Assembly: GCF_037201965.1 (NCBI RefSeq)
Contig: NZ_CP147518.1
Coordinates: 743,001-807,000 of the forward strand
Direction: 5' to 3'
From: Spirosoma sp. SC4-14
GTDB taxonomy: Bacteria > Bacteroidota > Bacteroidia > Cytophagales > Spirosomataceae
DNA length: 64,000 nucleotides
The translations under genes and the position numbers were made by a program. The notes under the pieces were generated by a model. That model worked only from the letters and a program-made list of their open reading frames with translations, searched no databases and was not told the origin of the DNA. Below, one piece after another: positions 56,271 to 64,000 of this stretch. The stretch's first letter is position 1, and every line of letters begins with the position of its first letter.

Positions 56271-57944
56271 ATGGCTTCTTCTTCAACCAACACGCTGGCT
56301 CAGCGACGAGTGGCTTATTTTTCGATGGAATTTGCTTTTGCCCAGCCTCTTAAAACCTATTCGGGCGGTCTGGGATTTCTGGCAGGATCGCATATGCGTT
56401 CCGCTTATGCACTGAAACAGCCTATCGTAGCCGTCGGAATTCTCTGGAAATATGGGTATTATGATCAGGTGCGTAAGGCCGATCAGACCATGGATGTGCT
56501 GTTTATGGAGAAAGTATATAGCTTTCTGGAGCCAACGAATCTGAAATTTCAGATTTGGGTCAATCACGCGCCCGTTTGGGTAACGGCCTATTATCTGCCC
56601 CCAACGGTGTTTGGTACTGTGCCAGCCTACTTCCTGTCGACCGAGTTGCCCGAAAATGATTATCTGGCGCAAACCATTTGCCATAAACTGTATGATGCTA
56701 ACCCCGAAACGCGGGTTGCTTCCAGTATTTTGCTGGGTATCGGTGGGGCTAAACTGCTCGAAAAGTTACAGATAACTCCCGACGTCTATCACATGAATGA
56801 AAGCCATCCGTTACCGCTGGCATTTCATCTCTATCGTCAATACGGTAGCGTCGAAATGGTTCGGGAACATCTGGTTTTTACGACCCATACACCCGAAGAA
56901 GCCGGTAATCCACGAACGGATATCAGGCTGCTCGATCGGATGGGCTTTTTCGATTACCTGCCTCTGGATGACGTACGGCGTATTACAAACATCAGCGACG
57001 ATCTGTTTAACTGGGCGCTGGGGGCTTTGCGACTCTCGGGACGGGCCAATGCTGTGTCTAAAAAACATAGAGAAGTAAGCGAACAAATGTGGAAAGGGTT
57101 TGCAGGTACCGCTCCGCTGGTTTCGATTACGAATGCCCAAAACCAGGCATTCTGGGCTGACCCAAAACTGCTCGGTGCTGCCACAGCAAACGATGATACG
57201 GCAATACTGGCCTGGAAGAAGGAGAAAAAACAGGACTTGTTCGAGGAAGTAGCCAACCAGACGGGCGACCTCTACGATCCGGCGGTTTTTACGATCGTAT
57301 GGGCGCGTCGGTTTGCGGGCTATAAACGCGCTGAACTCTTGCTGTCGGACCCTGACCGATTTGACCGGCTGTTGAAAAATTCGCGTTATCCGATTCAGAT
57401 GATCTGGGCCGGTAAACCCTACCCCTTCGATTATGCCAGCATTGGTATTTTCGACCGGCTGGTGCATGTAGCCAAACAATATACCAACTGTGCCGTTCTG
57501 ATCGACTACGAAATACGTCTCTCCAAACAACTAAAACAAGGTGCCGACTTATGGCTCAACACCCCCCGACTAACGCGCGAAGCCTCTGGAACAAGTGGTA
57601 TGACGGCAGCCATGAATGGAACCGTCAACTGCTCGACCAATGATGGGTGGGTTCCTGAGTTTGCCCGGAATGGTATCAACGCGTTCGTACTCCCAGAGGC
57701 AAACGTAGAGGCTCCGGCTCATGAACAGGACGCTTTCGATGCCGAAAACCTCTTCACACTCCTCGAAACGATCATTCTGCCTATGTATTACGAACAACCG
57801 GACCAATGGCTTCTGATGATGAAAAACAGTATGCACGACATTGTGCCTTACTTCGATTCGGATCGTATGGCCGCAGAGTACTACGAAAAACTCTATTCCT
57901 TGCCGCAGTCCGTTAATTCGGAAAACGAAGTGCTGACGGCTTGA
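56271..57944 (+). CDS. alpha-glucan phosphorylase-like protein with Thr at the PLP-lysine position
   Basis: The 557-residue protein belongs to the short GT35 alpha-glucan phosphorylase group (Thermotoga AgpA-like): N-terminal RVAYFSMEFAF, YSGGLGFLAGSHMRSA, PDVYHMNESHPLPLA, FTTHTPEEAGN, the Arg/Lys region WARRFAGYKRAELL and TREASGTSGM. In the family the motif continues SGMK, where Lys forms the Schiff base with pyridoxal phosphate. Here it reads SGMTAAMNG, with T445 encoded by ACG at 57603-57605. If the family assignment holds, normal phosphorolysis should be impossible. The protein might have another activity or bind glycogen. Otherwise the sequence is intact. It is divergent from ackA-xfp. 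Confidence 0.82.
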   Translation: MASSSTNTLAQRRVAYFSMEFAFAQPLKTYSGGLGFLAGSHMRSAYALKQPIVAVGILWKYGYYDQVRKADQTMDVLFMEKVYSFLEPTNLKFQIWVNHAPVWVTAYYLPPTVFGTVPAYFLSTELPENDYLAQTICHKLYDANPETRVASSILLGIGGAKLLEKLQITPDVYHMNESHPLPLAFHLYRQYGSVEMVREHLVFTTHTPEEAGNPRTDIRLLDRMGFFDYLPLDDVRRITNISDDLFNWALGALRLSGRANAVSKKHREVSEQMWKGFAGTAPLVSITNAQNQAFWADPKLLGAATANDDTAILAWKKEKKQDLFEEVANQTGDLYDPAVFTIVWARRFAGYKRAELLLSDPDRFDRLLKNSRYPIQMIWAGKPYPFDYASIGIFDRLVHVAKQYTNCAVLIDYEIRLSKQLKQGADLWLNTPRLTREASGTSGMTAAMNGTVNCSTNDGWVPEFARNGINAFVLPEANVEAPAHEQDAFDAENLFTLLETIILPMYYEQPDQWLLMMKNSMHDIVPYFDSDRMAAEYYEKLYSLPQSVNSENEVLTA

Positions 57945-57960
57945 TGCCGGGTTGCACATA

Positions 57961-58006
57961 AAAAAACAGACCGGAGTGCTACCGTTTAGGCTGCATTCCG
58001 GTTTTT
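57961..58006. terminator. bidirectional intrinsic terminator
   Basis: ACCGGAGTGC (57970-57979) pairs with GCATTCCGGT (57993-58002) with one mismatch. An A-run stands before and a T-run after the stem, so it works on both strands. It separates the convergent phosphorylase-like and Mg-ATPase genes. Confidence 0.82.
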
Positions 58007-58008
58007 CA

Positions 58009-60618
58009 TTACCGAATCGCCGAGTAATTAACCAATTGCCGAAGCTGCAAACGGCGGTGTGAATTTGCTTTTGGTGCGTATGTTCGGTAAAACCACCGTT
58101 TTAAACGTTCAGCCGCTATCACGTAGGCACCAACAATACCCACCACAGCCCCATACAAGGCCAGCGGTAATGGGCTAAATCCAAATACCGCAGCTAAAGG
58201 CGTTAATGGCAGTAACAACACAAACAGGGCTACAAAACCGGTAGCCAGGATAAGCCAGCGACCAGGTCGGGCGCGATAAAATGCCCGACGCGTACGAACT
58301 ACCAGCACAATGATGGATGCCGACAGAACCGATTCGACAAACCAGCCGGTTTGAAACAGGCTTTCATTGGTCTTGAATACGCCAATCAACAAGCCGAAAC
58401 TGACAAAGTCGAAAAAAGAACTAAGGGGCCCAAACGTAAGCATAAACCGGCGAATGAAACGTAAGTCCCACTGAGTAGGTCGTTTTATGGTTTCAGGTGC
58501 TACATTGTCGGAGCCTATTGTCATTTCGGGAAGATCGGTGAGCAGATTAGTAAGCAGAATCTGGGTAGGAAGCAGAGGCAGAAACGGCAGGAACAGCGAT
58601 GCACCGGCCATGCTGAACATATTGCCAAAATTGGCACTGGTAGCCATAAAAATGTATTTCATGGTGTTGGCGAACGTTCGGCGACCTTCGCGAATTCCAT
58701 CGATCAACACATTCAGATTTTGCTGAAGCAACACGATGTCGGCCGATTCTTTGGCAACATCAACGGCCGAGTCGACCGAGATGCCTACATCGGCTGCATG
58801 CAGCGCACTGGCATCGTTGATGCCATCGCCCATGTAGCCTACCACAAACCCCGATTTTCGAAGCGCCAGGATAATACTTTCTTTCTGATTGGGTTCTACT
58901 TCGGCAAACACGTGGGTGTGCATTGCTTTCTGCCGCAGGGCTTCAATGCTAAGCTGGCGGATGGCCGAACCCGTAAGCACCTCCGGGCAGTCGATACCCA
59001 TATGCTGGGCTACCGATTGAGCAACCAGCGCATTGTCGCCGGTAATTAGTTTTAGATGAATGCCGAGTTCGTTGAGGCTGGCCAATGTTTCGGCAATGCC
59101 CGTTTTGGGAGGATCGAAGAGTGTAATAAATCCGAGGAAGGTCATATCGGCTTCGTCGGATTTATCGATGTCGCGTTTGCCGTTCGTTTGTTTGGTAGCA
59201 AGCCCCAGCGTACGAAACCCCTGGCTGCTCAGTTCCTGATACGTTTGCTCAATCTGTTCCCGATATGCTGTCAATAACGCCAGTTCGTCGGTACCGGTAT
59301 CTACATAACGGCACACATCCAGAATAGTCTGTAGCGCCCCTTTGGTACTCATCACGGTTTGTCCGTCGATTTCGGTCAGAATGGTCAGGCGTTTTCGGAT
59401 AAAATCATAGGGAATCTCATCGACACGCGGATAGAGCGACACATCGGTAGGATTGAATGCCAGAATAGCTTCGTCGACCGGATTGCGGAATCCCTGCTGA
59501 AGCTGGGCGTTGATCTGAGCCAGCAACCGGGCGCGTACGGATGGCTGCTTATGAACATCCATAATCCGATCGACCCGAACGTGCCCTTCGGTGAGGGTAC
59601 CGGTTTTATCCGAGCACAGCAGGTTCATACTACCAATGTTTTCGATAGCCGACAGCCGTTTAACAATGACCTGCTGCTGGGCCATACGGCTTGCACCTTT
59701 AGCCAGATTAATGCTGATAATGGCTGGTAATAACTGAGGTGTTAGCCCAACCGCAATGGCCAGCGAAAACAGAAAGGCATTCAGAACGGGTTTATGAAGC
59801 CCTACATTAATGGCAAAAATCAGAATCACCAGCACCAGTGTCACCTCCATCAGCATATACCCAAACTGCCGGATTCCGCGCTCGAAATCCGTTTCGGGCG
59901 TTGCGTTGCCAATTCGTTCGGCAATATGGCCCAGTTCTGTTTGGGGGCCTGTTCTGATTACTACTGCCCGACCACTGCCACTTACCACATGCGAACCCAG
60001 AAAGAGAACATTTTGCCGCTTGGCCATTGGCGTATCGGCAGGTTGTATGCCCGGCTGTTTATCGACTGGATAAGTTTCGCCCGTTAGTGACGCTTCATTC
60101 GTGAATAACTCATTGGAAGTCAGTAGGTAGCAGTCGCCGGGGACGAGGTCGCCTGCACAAAGGCCGACAATATCGCCAGGGACAACCTGCTCAACCGGCA
60201 AACTGGATGCCTTTCCGTCGCGGTAAACGGTTGCTTTTACCGTTACCATAGACTGGAGTTGCTGCATGGCATCCGAAGCGCCTTTTTCCTGCCAGAAGCT
60301 GAGCAATCCGCTTACCAGAATAATGATAAAGATGATAATAGCGTCGGTGGTGTCGTTAAGAAAATATGACAGCGCAGCCGCTACCAGCAGAATGAGCGAA
60401 ATGGGGTTTCTGAACTGATTGAGAAACAACCCAACTACCGACGCCCGGCCTTTGGTTTGTAGCTGATTCTGGCCAGCAGACTGGCGAATTAAATCGGCCT
60501 GATCAGAACTAAGCCCTAATGCTGTTGTATGAAGTTGTGCCAATAGCTCATCAGGTTGTATGGCCCAATAAGCAGACAGTATAGGAGCCTGATTAACAGG
60601 CGGCTCGATGTTATCCAT
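58009..60618 (-). CDS. mgtA: magnesium-translocating P-type ATPase, MgtA type
   Basis: An inner-membrane P3B ATPase importing Mg2+. The 869-residue protein has the N-terminal region YWAIQPDELLAQLHTTALGLSSDQA, TGES-type motif LTGETYPVDKQ (179-187), the MgtA helix-4 signature GLTPQLLPAIISINLAKGA (291-309), phosphorylation site D337 in CSDKTGTLT, hinge MGDGINDASALHAADVGISVDSAVDVAKESADIVLL (split over normal lengths) and a ten-segment membrane domain. All catalytic residues are present. An Mg-sensing leader is not recognised. It follows the ldh gene on the same strand after a terminator-like hairpin. Confidence 0.93.
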   Translation of the reverse strand: MDNIEPPVNQAPILSAYWAIQPDELLAQLHTTALGLSSDQADLIRQSAGQNQLQTKGRASVVGLFLNQFRNPISLILLVAAALSYFLNDTTDAIIIFIIILVSGLLSFWQEKGASDAMQQLQSMVTVKATVYRDGKASSLPVEQVVPGDIVGLCAGDLVPGDCYLLTSNELFTNEASLTGETYPVDKQPGIQPADTPMAKRQNVLFLGSHVVSGSGRAVVIRTGPQTELGHIAERIGNATPETDFERGIRQFGYMLMEVTLVLVILIFAINVGLHKPVLNAFLFSLAIAVGLTPQLLPAIISINLAKGASRMAQQQVIVKRLSAIENIGSMNLLCSDKTGTLTEGHVRVDRIMDVHKQPSVRARLLAQINAQLQQGFRNPVDEAILAFNPTDVSLYPRVDEIPYDFIRKRLTILTEIDGQTVMSTKGALQTILDVCRYVDTGTDELALLTAYREQIEQTYQELSSQGFRTLGLATKQTNGKRDIDKSDEADMTFLGFITLFDPPKTGIAETLASLNELGIHLKLITGDNALVAQSVAQHMGIDCPEVLTGSAIRQLSIEALRQKAMHTHVFAEVEPNQKESIILALRKSGFVVGYMGDGINDASALHAADVGISVDSAVDVAKESADIVLLQQNLNVLIDGIREGRRTFANTMKYIFMATSANFGNMFSMAGASLFLPFLPLLPTQILLTNLLTDLPEMTIGSDNVAPETIKRPTQWDLRFIRRFMLTFGPLSSFFDFVSFGLLIGVFKTNESLFQTGWFVESVLSASIIVLVVRTRRAFYRARPGRWLILATGFVALFVLLLPLTPLAAVFGFSPLPLALYGAVVGIVGAYVIAAERLKRWFYRTYAPKANSHRRLQLRQLVNYSAIR

Positions 60619-60646
60619 TGCGTTGATTTGTCAATAAGAAAACAAG

Positions 60647-60673
60647 AACCAGCCCTGGAAACCGGGGCTGGTT
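60647..60673 (-). terminator. intrinsic terminator between ldh and mgtA
   Basis: AACCAGCCC (60647-60655) pairs with GGGCTGGTT (60665-60673), 9 perfect base pairs with a 9-base loop. On the minus strand the stem is followed by a T-rich stretch (complement of AATAAGAAAACAAG). It lies 29 bases after the ldh stop and probably ends the stress-protein/ldh message. Confidence 0.72.
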
Positions 60674-60701
60674 TGTTTTAATGGACAGAGGTTCCATTTA
60701 T

Positions 60702-61697
60702 TTATCCAACTACAACACAATCTTCGGGCAGATGTTGCTGCTCTACATACGTAAGGTTATTCAGCGTAGTATTGGCAATCTGCTGCATGGCTTCGCGGGT
60801 GAAAAAACCCTGGTGAGAGGTTACAATCACATTGGGCAGGTGCGTTAATACGTTCAGATCCAGATCGGGCAATTCTTTTTCCGACCAGTCGCTGAAAAAG
60901 AAATTATCTTCCAGCTCATATACATCGACGCCCAGAGCGCCCAGTTTTCCACTGTGGATCGCTGCCAGTACGGCAGGCGTATCGAGCAGTCCACCCCGAC
61001 TGGTATTGATCAGATAAGCTCCCGGCTTCATACGTGCCAGCGCCGATGCGTCGATGATATGGTGCGTTTCGGACGTTAGCGGACAGTGTAGCGACAATAT
61101 GTCGGCTTCTGCCAGCAATTCGTTCAGAGGCAAATACTCCACGCCAAGTTGCTGTAAAACGGCCGAGCGTACTTTGTCGTAGGCCAGCACATGGCAGCCA
61201 AAACCGAGCATAATGCGGGCAAATGCAGTTCCGATCTTACCCGTACCGATCAAACCAACCCGCTTGCCATATAAATCGAAACCCATCAGCCCGTCGAGCG
61301 TGAAATTGTTTCGTTTGGTTCGCTGGTAGGCGAGGTGTGTTTTCCGATTCAGTGCCAGCAACAAGGCTACGGCATGTTCGGCAACGGAGTGAGGAGAATA
61401 GGTTGGAACGCGCAGAATACGAACCCCCAGTTGTTGAGCCGCCAGTATATCGACCTGGTTGTAGCCGGTGCAGCGGAGTGCCACGAGCCGAATACCCAGA
61501 TTAGCGAGCGTTTGGAGGGTTGGTGTATTGAGCTGATCATTGACAAAAACGCATATGGCCTGATGCCCAGCTGCCAACGGAGCCGTTTCGGGCGATAGCG
61601 ACTGCGATAAAAAGGTCAGTTGATGGCGATGATTGGCGTTGGCCGCTTCCAGAAACGACTGCTCGTAGGGATGACAACTAAAGAAGGCGATTTTCAT
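60702..61697 (-). CDS. D-lactate dehydrogenase-like 2-hydroxyacid dehydrogenase
   Basis: The 331-residue protein belongs to the D-2-hydroxyacid dehydrogenases and is closest in layout to fermentative LdhA: RCTGYNQVDILAAQQLGV, HSVAEHAVALLLALNRKTHLAYQR, the NAD site LIGTGKIGTAFA, catalytic Arg in NTSRGGLLDT, Glu in GVDVYELEDNFFF and His in VTSHQGFFTREAM. The DVYE...FFxxD pattern is typical of D-lactate dehydrogenases, which reduce pyruvate with NADH. It begins 5 bases after the upstream stress-protein gene stop, so both are one transcription unit. With phosphoketolase and acetate kinase nearby it completes a heterolactic pathway. Confidence 0.88.
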   Translation of the reverse strand: MKIAFFSCHPYEQSFLEAANANHRHQLTFLSQSLSPETAPLAAGHQAICVFVNDQLNTPTLQTLANLGIRLVALRCTGYNQVDILAAQQLGVRILRVPTYSPHSVAEHAVALLLALNRKTHLAYQRTKRNNFTLDGLMGFDLYGKRVGLIGTGKIGTAFARIMLGFGCHVLAYDKVRSAVLQQLGVEYLPLNELLAEADILSLHCPLTSETHHIIDASALARMKPGAYLINTSRGGLLDTPAVLAAIHSGKLGALGVDVYELEDNFFFSDWSEKELPDLDLNVLTHLPNVIVTSHQGFFTREAMQQIANTTLNNLTYVEQQHLPEDCVVVG

Positions 61698-61702
61698 GGC
61701 GA

Positions 61703-62122
61703 TTAGGCAATTTGTCGGGAGAAGTCATAATCTGTTAACCGGCACAGTTTTGCCGACGCCCGACTCAACAAGGCATCGACATCGGCCGATACGCTGGCTA
61801 GCTGATCATCGACAAGCAAATAATCGTAAGAGCGTAACAGCAGGTGCATTTTCAGAGCCAGTTCGGGCGACGAAAATAACGTCTCGGGTTTGCAGGCACC
61901 CGCCCACGATTGAGGAAGCATATCGAGCCATTGCTCCAGGCGGCTTTGTGCCTGTTGTTTGGCTATGCGATAACTTTCTTTCGTTAACCTATCGCTTACT
62001 TCAATGTCGTAGGTATGCACAACCGTTAGCCGAATGGCTTCCGATGAATGAGTTGTGAGCCAGCCACGCAGCGCCAATGCTGAGTCGACAGAGCAATCGG
62101 TAGGGAAACAGGCTGTTTTCAT
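61703..62122 (-). CDS. small diverged universal stress protein
   Basis: The 139-residue protein starts at the ATG at 62122 (a GTG two codons upstream is possible). The Usp fold is suggested by the first strand MKTACFPTDCSVDSALALRGWL, then IRLTVVHTYDIEV, a central helix (SYRIAKQQAQSRLEQWLDML) and the strand YDYLLVDDQ. The ATP-binding loop G-x2-G-x9-G(S) is not preserved, so it is a diverged member that may not bind nucleotide. It is cotranscribed with the lactate dehydrogenase gene (5-base gap) and preceded by a promoter with a palindrome over it. Confidence 0.72.
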   Translation of the reverse strand: MKTACFPTDCSVDSALALRGWLTTHSSEAIRLTVVHTYDIEVSDRLTKESYRIAKQQAQSRLEQWLDMLPQSWAGACKPETLFSSPELALKMHLLLRSYDYLLVDDQLASVSADVDALLSRASAKLCRLTDYDFSRQIA

Positions 62123-62131
62123 GGACACGAA

Positions 62132-62158
62132 TTGAGACGTTTTTGTATCTCAAAGGTA
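62132..62158 (-). promoter_or_regulatory. promoter -7 element overlapped by a palindrome, stress-protein/ldh operon
   Basis: On the minus strand 62151-62158 reads TACCTTTG, an exact -7 element, 28 bases before the ATG. A palindrome TTGAGA-N10-TCTCAA spans 62132-62153, covering the predicted start of transcription and part of the -7 element. No TTG is found at -33. The arrangement suits a repressor site, or an activator-dependent promoter. Confidence 0.45.
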
Positions 62159-62216
62159 GACCGTTGCCCTACCATAGCCGATGAGCCAGCTTAGGCATTC
62201 GCCTGATTATTATCAG

Positions 62217-63287
62217 CTACCAGTTGGCCCGGCGGAGTTTTTCGGGCTGAAGAACACGAATAGCCGAACCAACCAGCTCAATCAGGCCATCCTGTTTAAA
62301 TTCGCTCAGCGTTCGAATCAACGATTCGGTAGCTGTGCCCACAATGGAAGCCAGATCATCGCGCGAAAGTTGAATAAGACCCTGTGGGTGATTAGGCGCC
62401 TGCTGTTCATGTAATCGCAGAATTGCATCGGCAACGCGTCGGCGTAGCGAACTGTAGGCCATTGTAACCAGTTGTTGTTCCCGTTCGCTGATGCGGCCTG
62501 CCAGCAGTTTAATAAATTGCTGGCCTACCTCGTTGTTGGCCAGTAGGAGTTGTTTGAAATCTTCGTCCGGAATGTAAATCAGTTCGGAGTCGTCGAGCGT
62601 TACGGCCGAGTCGGTATATTCGGTATTTTCGAGTAGAGCCAGATAGCCAAAAAACTCGCCCGCATTGTAAAGGCCCGTAATCAGCTCCTTCCCATCGGCA
62701 TTGGTCCGAACGGTTTTTACTTTGCCCGATTTAAGAAAATACAGCCGGGTGGGCTCGTCGCCTTCGGTATAGATATACTGCTTTTTGTGAACCTGATGAA
62801 CCTTACGGTCGGCCGACAGGCTTTCCAGGTTTCCGGCTTTCCGGGCATCGTCCAGAAACTGATTTAAGCCTTCGTGTTGTAGATCATAATCGCCCTTGAG
62901 CTGATAGGGGTTGATGTTTTGAAACCGATTGAGCCGACCTTCAATAGCGCTCAGCAGTTCCGATTCGTCGAAGGGTTTGGTCAGGTAGTCATCAGCTCCT
63001 AATTCCATGCCCTTTCGGAAATCGGTGCGCTCAGTCTTTGCCGTCAGAAAAATGAAGGGAATGCCTGCCAATTGAGGGTTTTTATTGAAAATATGCAGCA
63101 CACCATAGCCATCCAGAACAGGCATCATAATGTCGCAGATGACCAGATCGGGACGGGTAGCGAGTGCTTTTTCGACGCCTACTTTGCCATTTTCCGCCGT
63201 CAGAACAGCGTAGCCGGTAAGTTCCAGAATTTCGGCCGTATTTTCCCGAATGTCGTCATTATCTTCAATCAGCAGAATAGTTTTCAT
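62217..63287 (-). CDS. response regulator with receiver, cNMP-binding-like and Crp-type HTH domains
   Basis: The 356-residue protein has a receiver domain at 1-122 (acid pocket E8/D9, phospho-acceptor D52, K104), a linker, a cNMP-binding beta-roll at about 160-250 (YIYTEGDEPTRLYFLKSGKVKT; GEFFGYLALLENTEYTDSAVTL) and a Crp-type winged helix at about 280-350 (LSRDDLASIVGTATESLIRTLSEFKQDGLIEL). The Arg that contacts cAMP phosphate in CRP is replaced in the YTDSAVTL region, and no FNR-type cysteine cluster exists. The signal is therefore probably phosphorylation by the kinase whose gene overlaps its start by 23 bases. It is the likely regulator of the neighbouring stress and fermentation genes. 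Confidence 0.9.
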   Translation of the reverse strand: MKTILLIEDNDDIRENTAEILELTGYAVLTAENGKVGVEKALATRPDLVICDIMMPVLDGYGVLHIFNKNPQLAGIPFIFLTAKTERTDFRKGMELGADDYLTKPFDESELLSAIEGRLNRFQNINPYQLKGDYDLQHEGLNQFLDDARKAGNLESLSADRKVHQVHKKQYIYTEGDEPTRLYFLKSGKVKTVRTNADGKELITGLYNAGEFFGYLALLENTEYTDSAVTLDDSELIYIPDEDFKQLLLANNEVGQQFIKLLAGRISEREQQLVTMAYSSLRRRVADAILRLHEQQAPNHPQGLIQLSRDDLASIVGTATESLIRTLSEFKQDGLIELVGSAIRVLQPEKLRRANW

Positions 63288-64000
63288 GTGGGAGAGTTAA
63301 TGTAACGGTAGTACCCTTATTTAATTCGCTCTGTAGAGCAACAGTTCCGCCCAGCAGATCAATATATCGGGCAACAATATGCAGGCCCAGCCCCGTGCCG
63401 GGTGTATTGGAAACATTTTTGGCGCGAAAGAACCGTTCGAACAAGTGTTGCTGATCTTCGGGCGATATGCCGACACCCTGGTCAGAAACGGCTAACATTA
63501 TGGACTGTGCCGTACACTGGCCAGTTATCGTAACAACTGAGCGCTCACCCGAATATTTGATGGCATTCGACAGCAGATTGACAATCACCTTGCGCAATAA
63601 CGACGGATCGACCCAGATTTTGCCGGTGCAGTTCAGATCAATCTGAATCGTTTGTTGAGTCTTTAGCATACCCTGCATATCGCCCAGTATATCCTGAAGA
63701 AGCGCCGACAAGTCGACAGCTACTGGATTGGCCGTAATTTTTCCTTCTTCCAGCCGACCTACCGACAGAAACTCTTCCAGAATATCGTTCAGGTGATTAA
63801 CTGATGCGTGTATACGTTGCAGATGTTTATGGCGTTTATCCTGCTGGTCGGTGTTGGGATATTTTTCGATGAGTGTTGCCGACGTGAGAATGGTAGTAAG
63901 CGGAGTACGGAATTCATGCGAAGCCATCGAGACAAAGCGCGATTTTAGTTCGCCCAGTTCGCGTTCGGCAGTCAGGGCAATGGCTAGTTCATCTTTCGAT
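63265..64000 (-). CDS. histidine kinase, N-terminal part beyond the window edge
   Basis: The frame enters from the right edge and gives 244 residues. The visible part begins in a coiled coil (DELAIALTAERELGELKSRFVS) and runs through the H-box MASHEFRTPLTTIL, N-box LRKVIVNLLSNAIKYSGE, G1 SDQGVGISPED, F-box HLFERFFRAKN and G2 GTGLGLHIVARYIDLLGG. It is a complete HisKA plus HATPase core of an orthodox kinase. The sensor part lies outside, so the signal is unknown. Its stop overlaps the start of the receiver-Crp gene by 23 bases, so the two form a coupled two-component pair. Confidence 0.93.
   Translation of the reverse strand, partial: SKDELAIALTAERELGELKSRFVSMASHEFRTPLTTILTSATLIEKYPNTDQQDKRHKHLQRIHASVNHLNDILEEFLSVGRLEEGKITANPVAVDLSALLQDILGDMQGMLKTQQTIQIDLNCTGKIWVDPSLLRKVIVNLLSNAIKYSGERSVVTITGQCTAQSIMLAVSDQGVGISPEDQQHLFERFFRAKNVSNTPGTGLGLHIVARYIDLLGGTVALQSELNKGTTVTLTLPHENYSAD

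Noticed and set aside
56811..57530. 239-codon open frame antisense to the phosphorylase-like gene
   Set aside because: It is fully contained in a gene with clear family motifs and has no protein-like features.
62217..63287. Oxygen-sensing FNR protein
   Set aside because: No N-terminal cysteine cluster is present; the only cysteine visible is next to the phospho-acceptor Asp of the receiver domain.

Overview
The window looks like chromosomal DNA of a Bacteroidota bacterium of the order Cytophagales, most likely a Spirosoma-like member of the Spirosomataceae. The basis is gene content: two DUF4249 lipoproteins beside a TonB-dependent receptor with an N-terminal carboxypeptidase-regulatory-like domain, a PorT-like barrel, DUF2911, DUF4230, and the order rpmH-rnpA-(membrane protein)-S41 protease-tsaB-coaX. 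Promoters fit the Bacteroidota form TTG-N~20-TAnnTTTG and Shine-Dalgarno sequences are nearly absent. The genus is an inference. I see no tRNA, rRNA, CRISPR array, transposase or prophage gene.

Left part (1-6.8 kb, almost all on the minus strand): two paralogous small exported proteins separated by a perfect 50-bp palindromic terminator, then the housekeeping run coaX, tsaB, S41 protease, membrane protein, rnpA and rpmH. A canonical promoter lies in front of rpmH. 7-19.8 kb: an M61-like peptidase, amidase, acyltransferase, lipoprotein, barrel protein, cytoplasmic trehalase divergent from an MFS sugar transporter, uvrB, DUF2911 and a secreted esterase. 19.8-29.1 kb: a periplasmic GH2 beta-galactosidase, a sigma-54 response regulator without a DNA-binding domain, a solitary LuxE-like acyl-protein synthetase, a lipoprotein, a sensor kinase and hemA. 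29-39 kb: the receptor/DUF4249 cluster with a gene-conversion patch between the two DUF4249 genes, then DUF4230, YqgE, a PorT-like barrel, and nuoA and nuoB split by an unrelated gene. 39-45.8 kb: three tandem MFS paralogues and glpD.

The right end (45.9-64 kb) reads as one functional block for life with little respiration: two universal stress proteins, an SDR, two P-type ATPases (a P2-like cation pump and an MgtA-like Mg pump), an L,D-transpeptidase, acetate kinase plus phosphoketolase in a tight operon, a divergently transcribed alpha-glucan phosphorylase-like protein, a D-lactate dehydrogenase-like enzyme paired with a stress protein, and finally a histidine kinase overlapping a response regulator of the unusual form receiver-cNMP-Crp HTH. 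Phosphoketolase, acetate kinase and lactate dehydrogenase together give a heterolactic route to ATP. The kinase/Crp-type pair next to them is the obvious candidate controller, and two palindromes in stress-protein promoters are candidate operators.

The most unusual structural signal is a family of intergenic, AT-rich long-stem hairpins whose arms are themselves built from 7-8 bp words repeated in tandem. They sit between genes and often touch or include a stop codon. The most unusual protein signal is the phosphorylase-like protein at 56271-57944, which has Thr where the family has its PLP-binding Lys.
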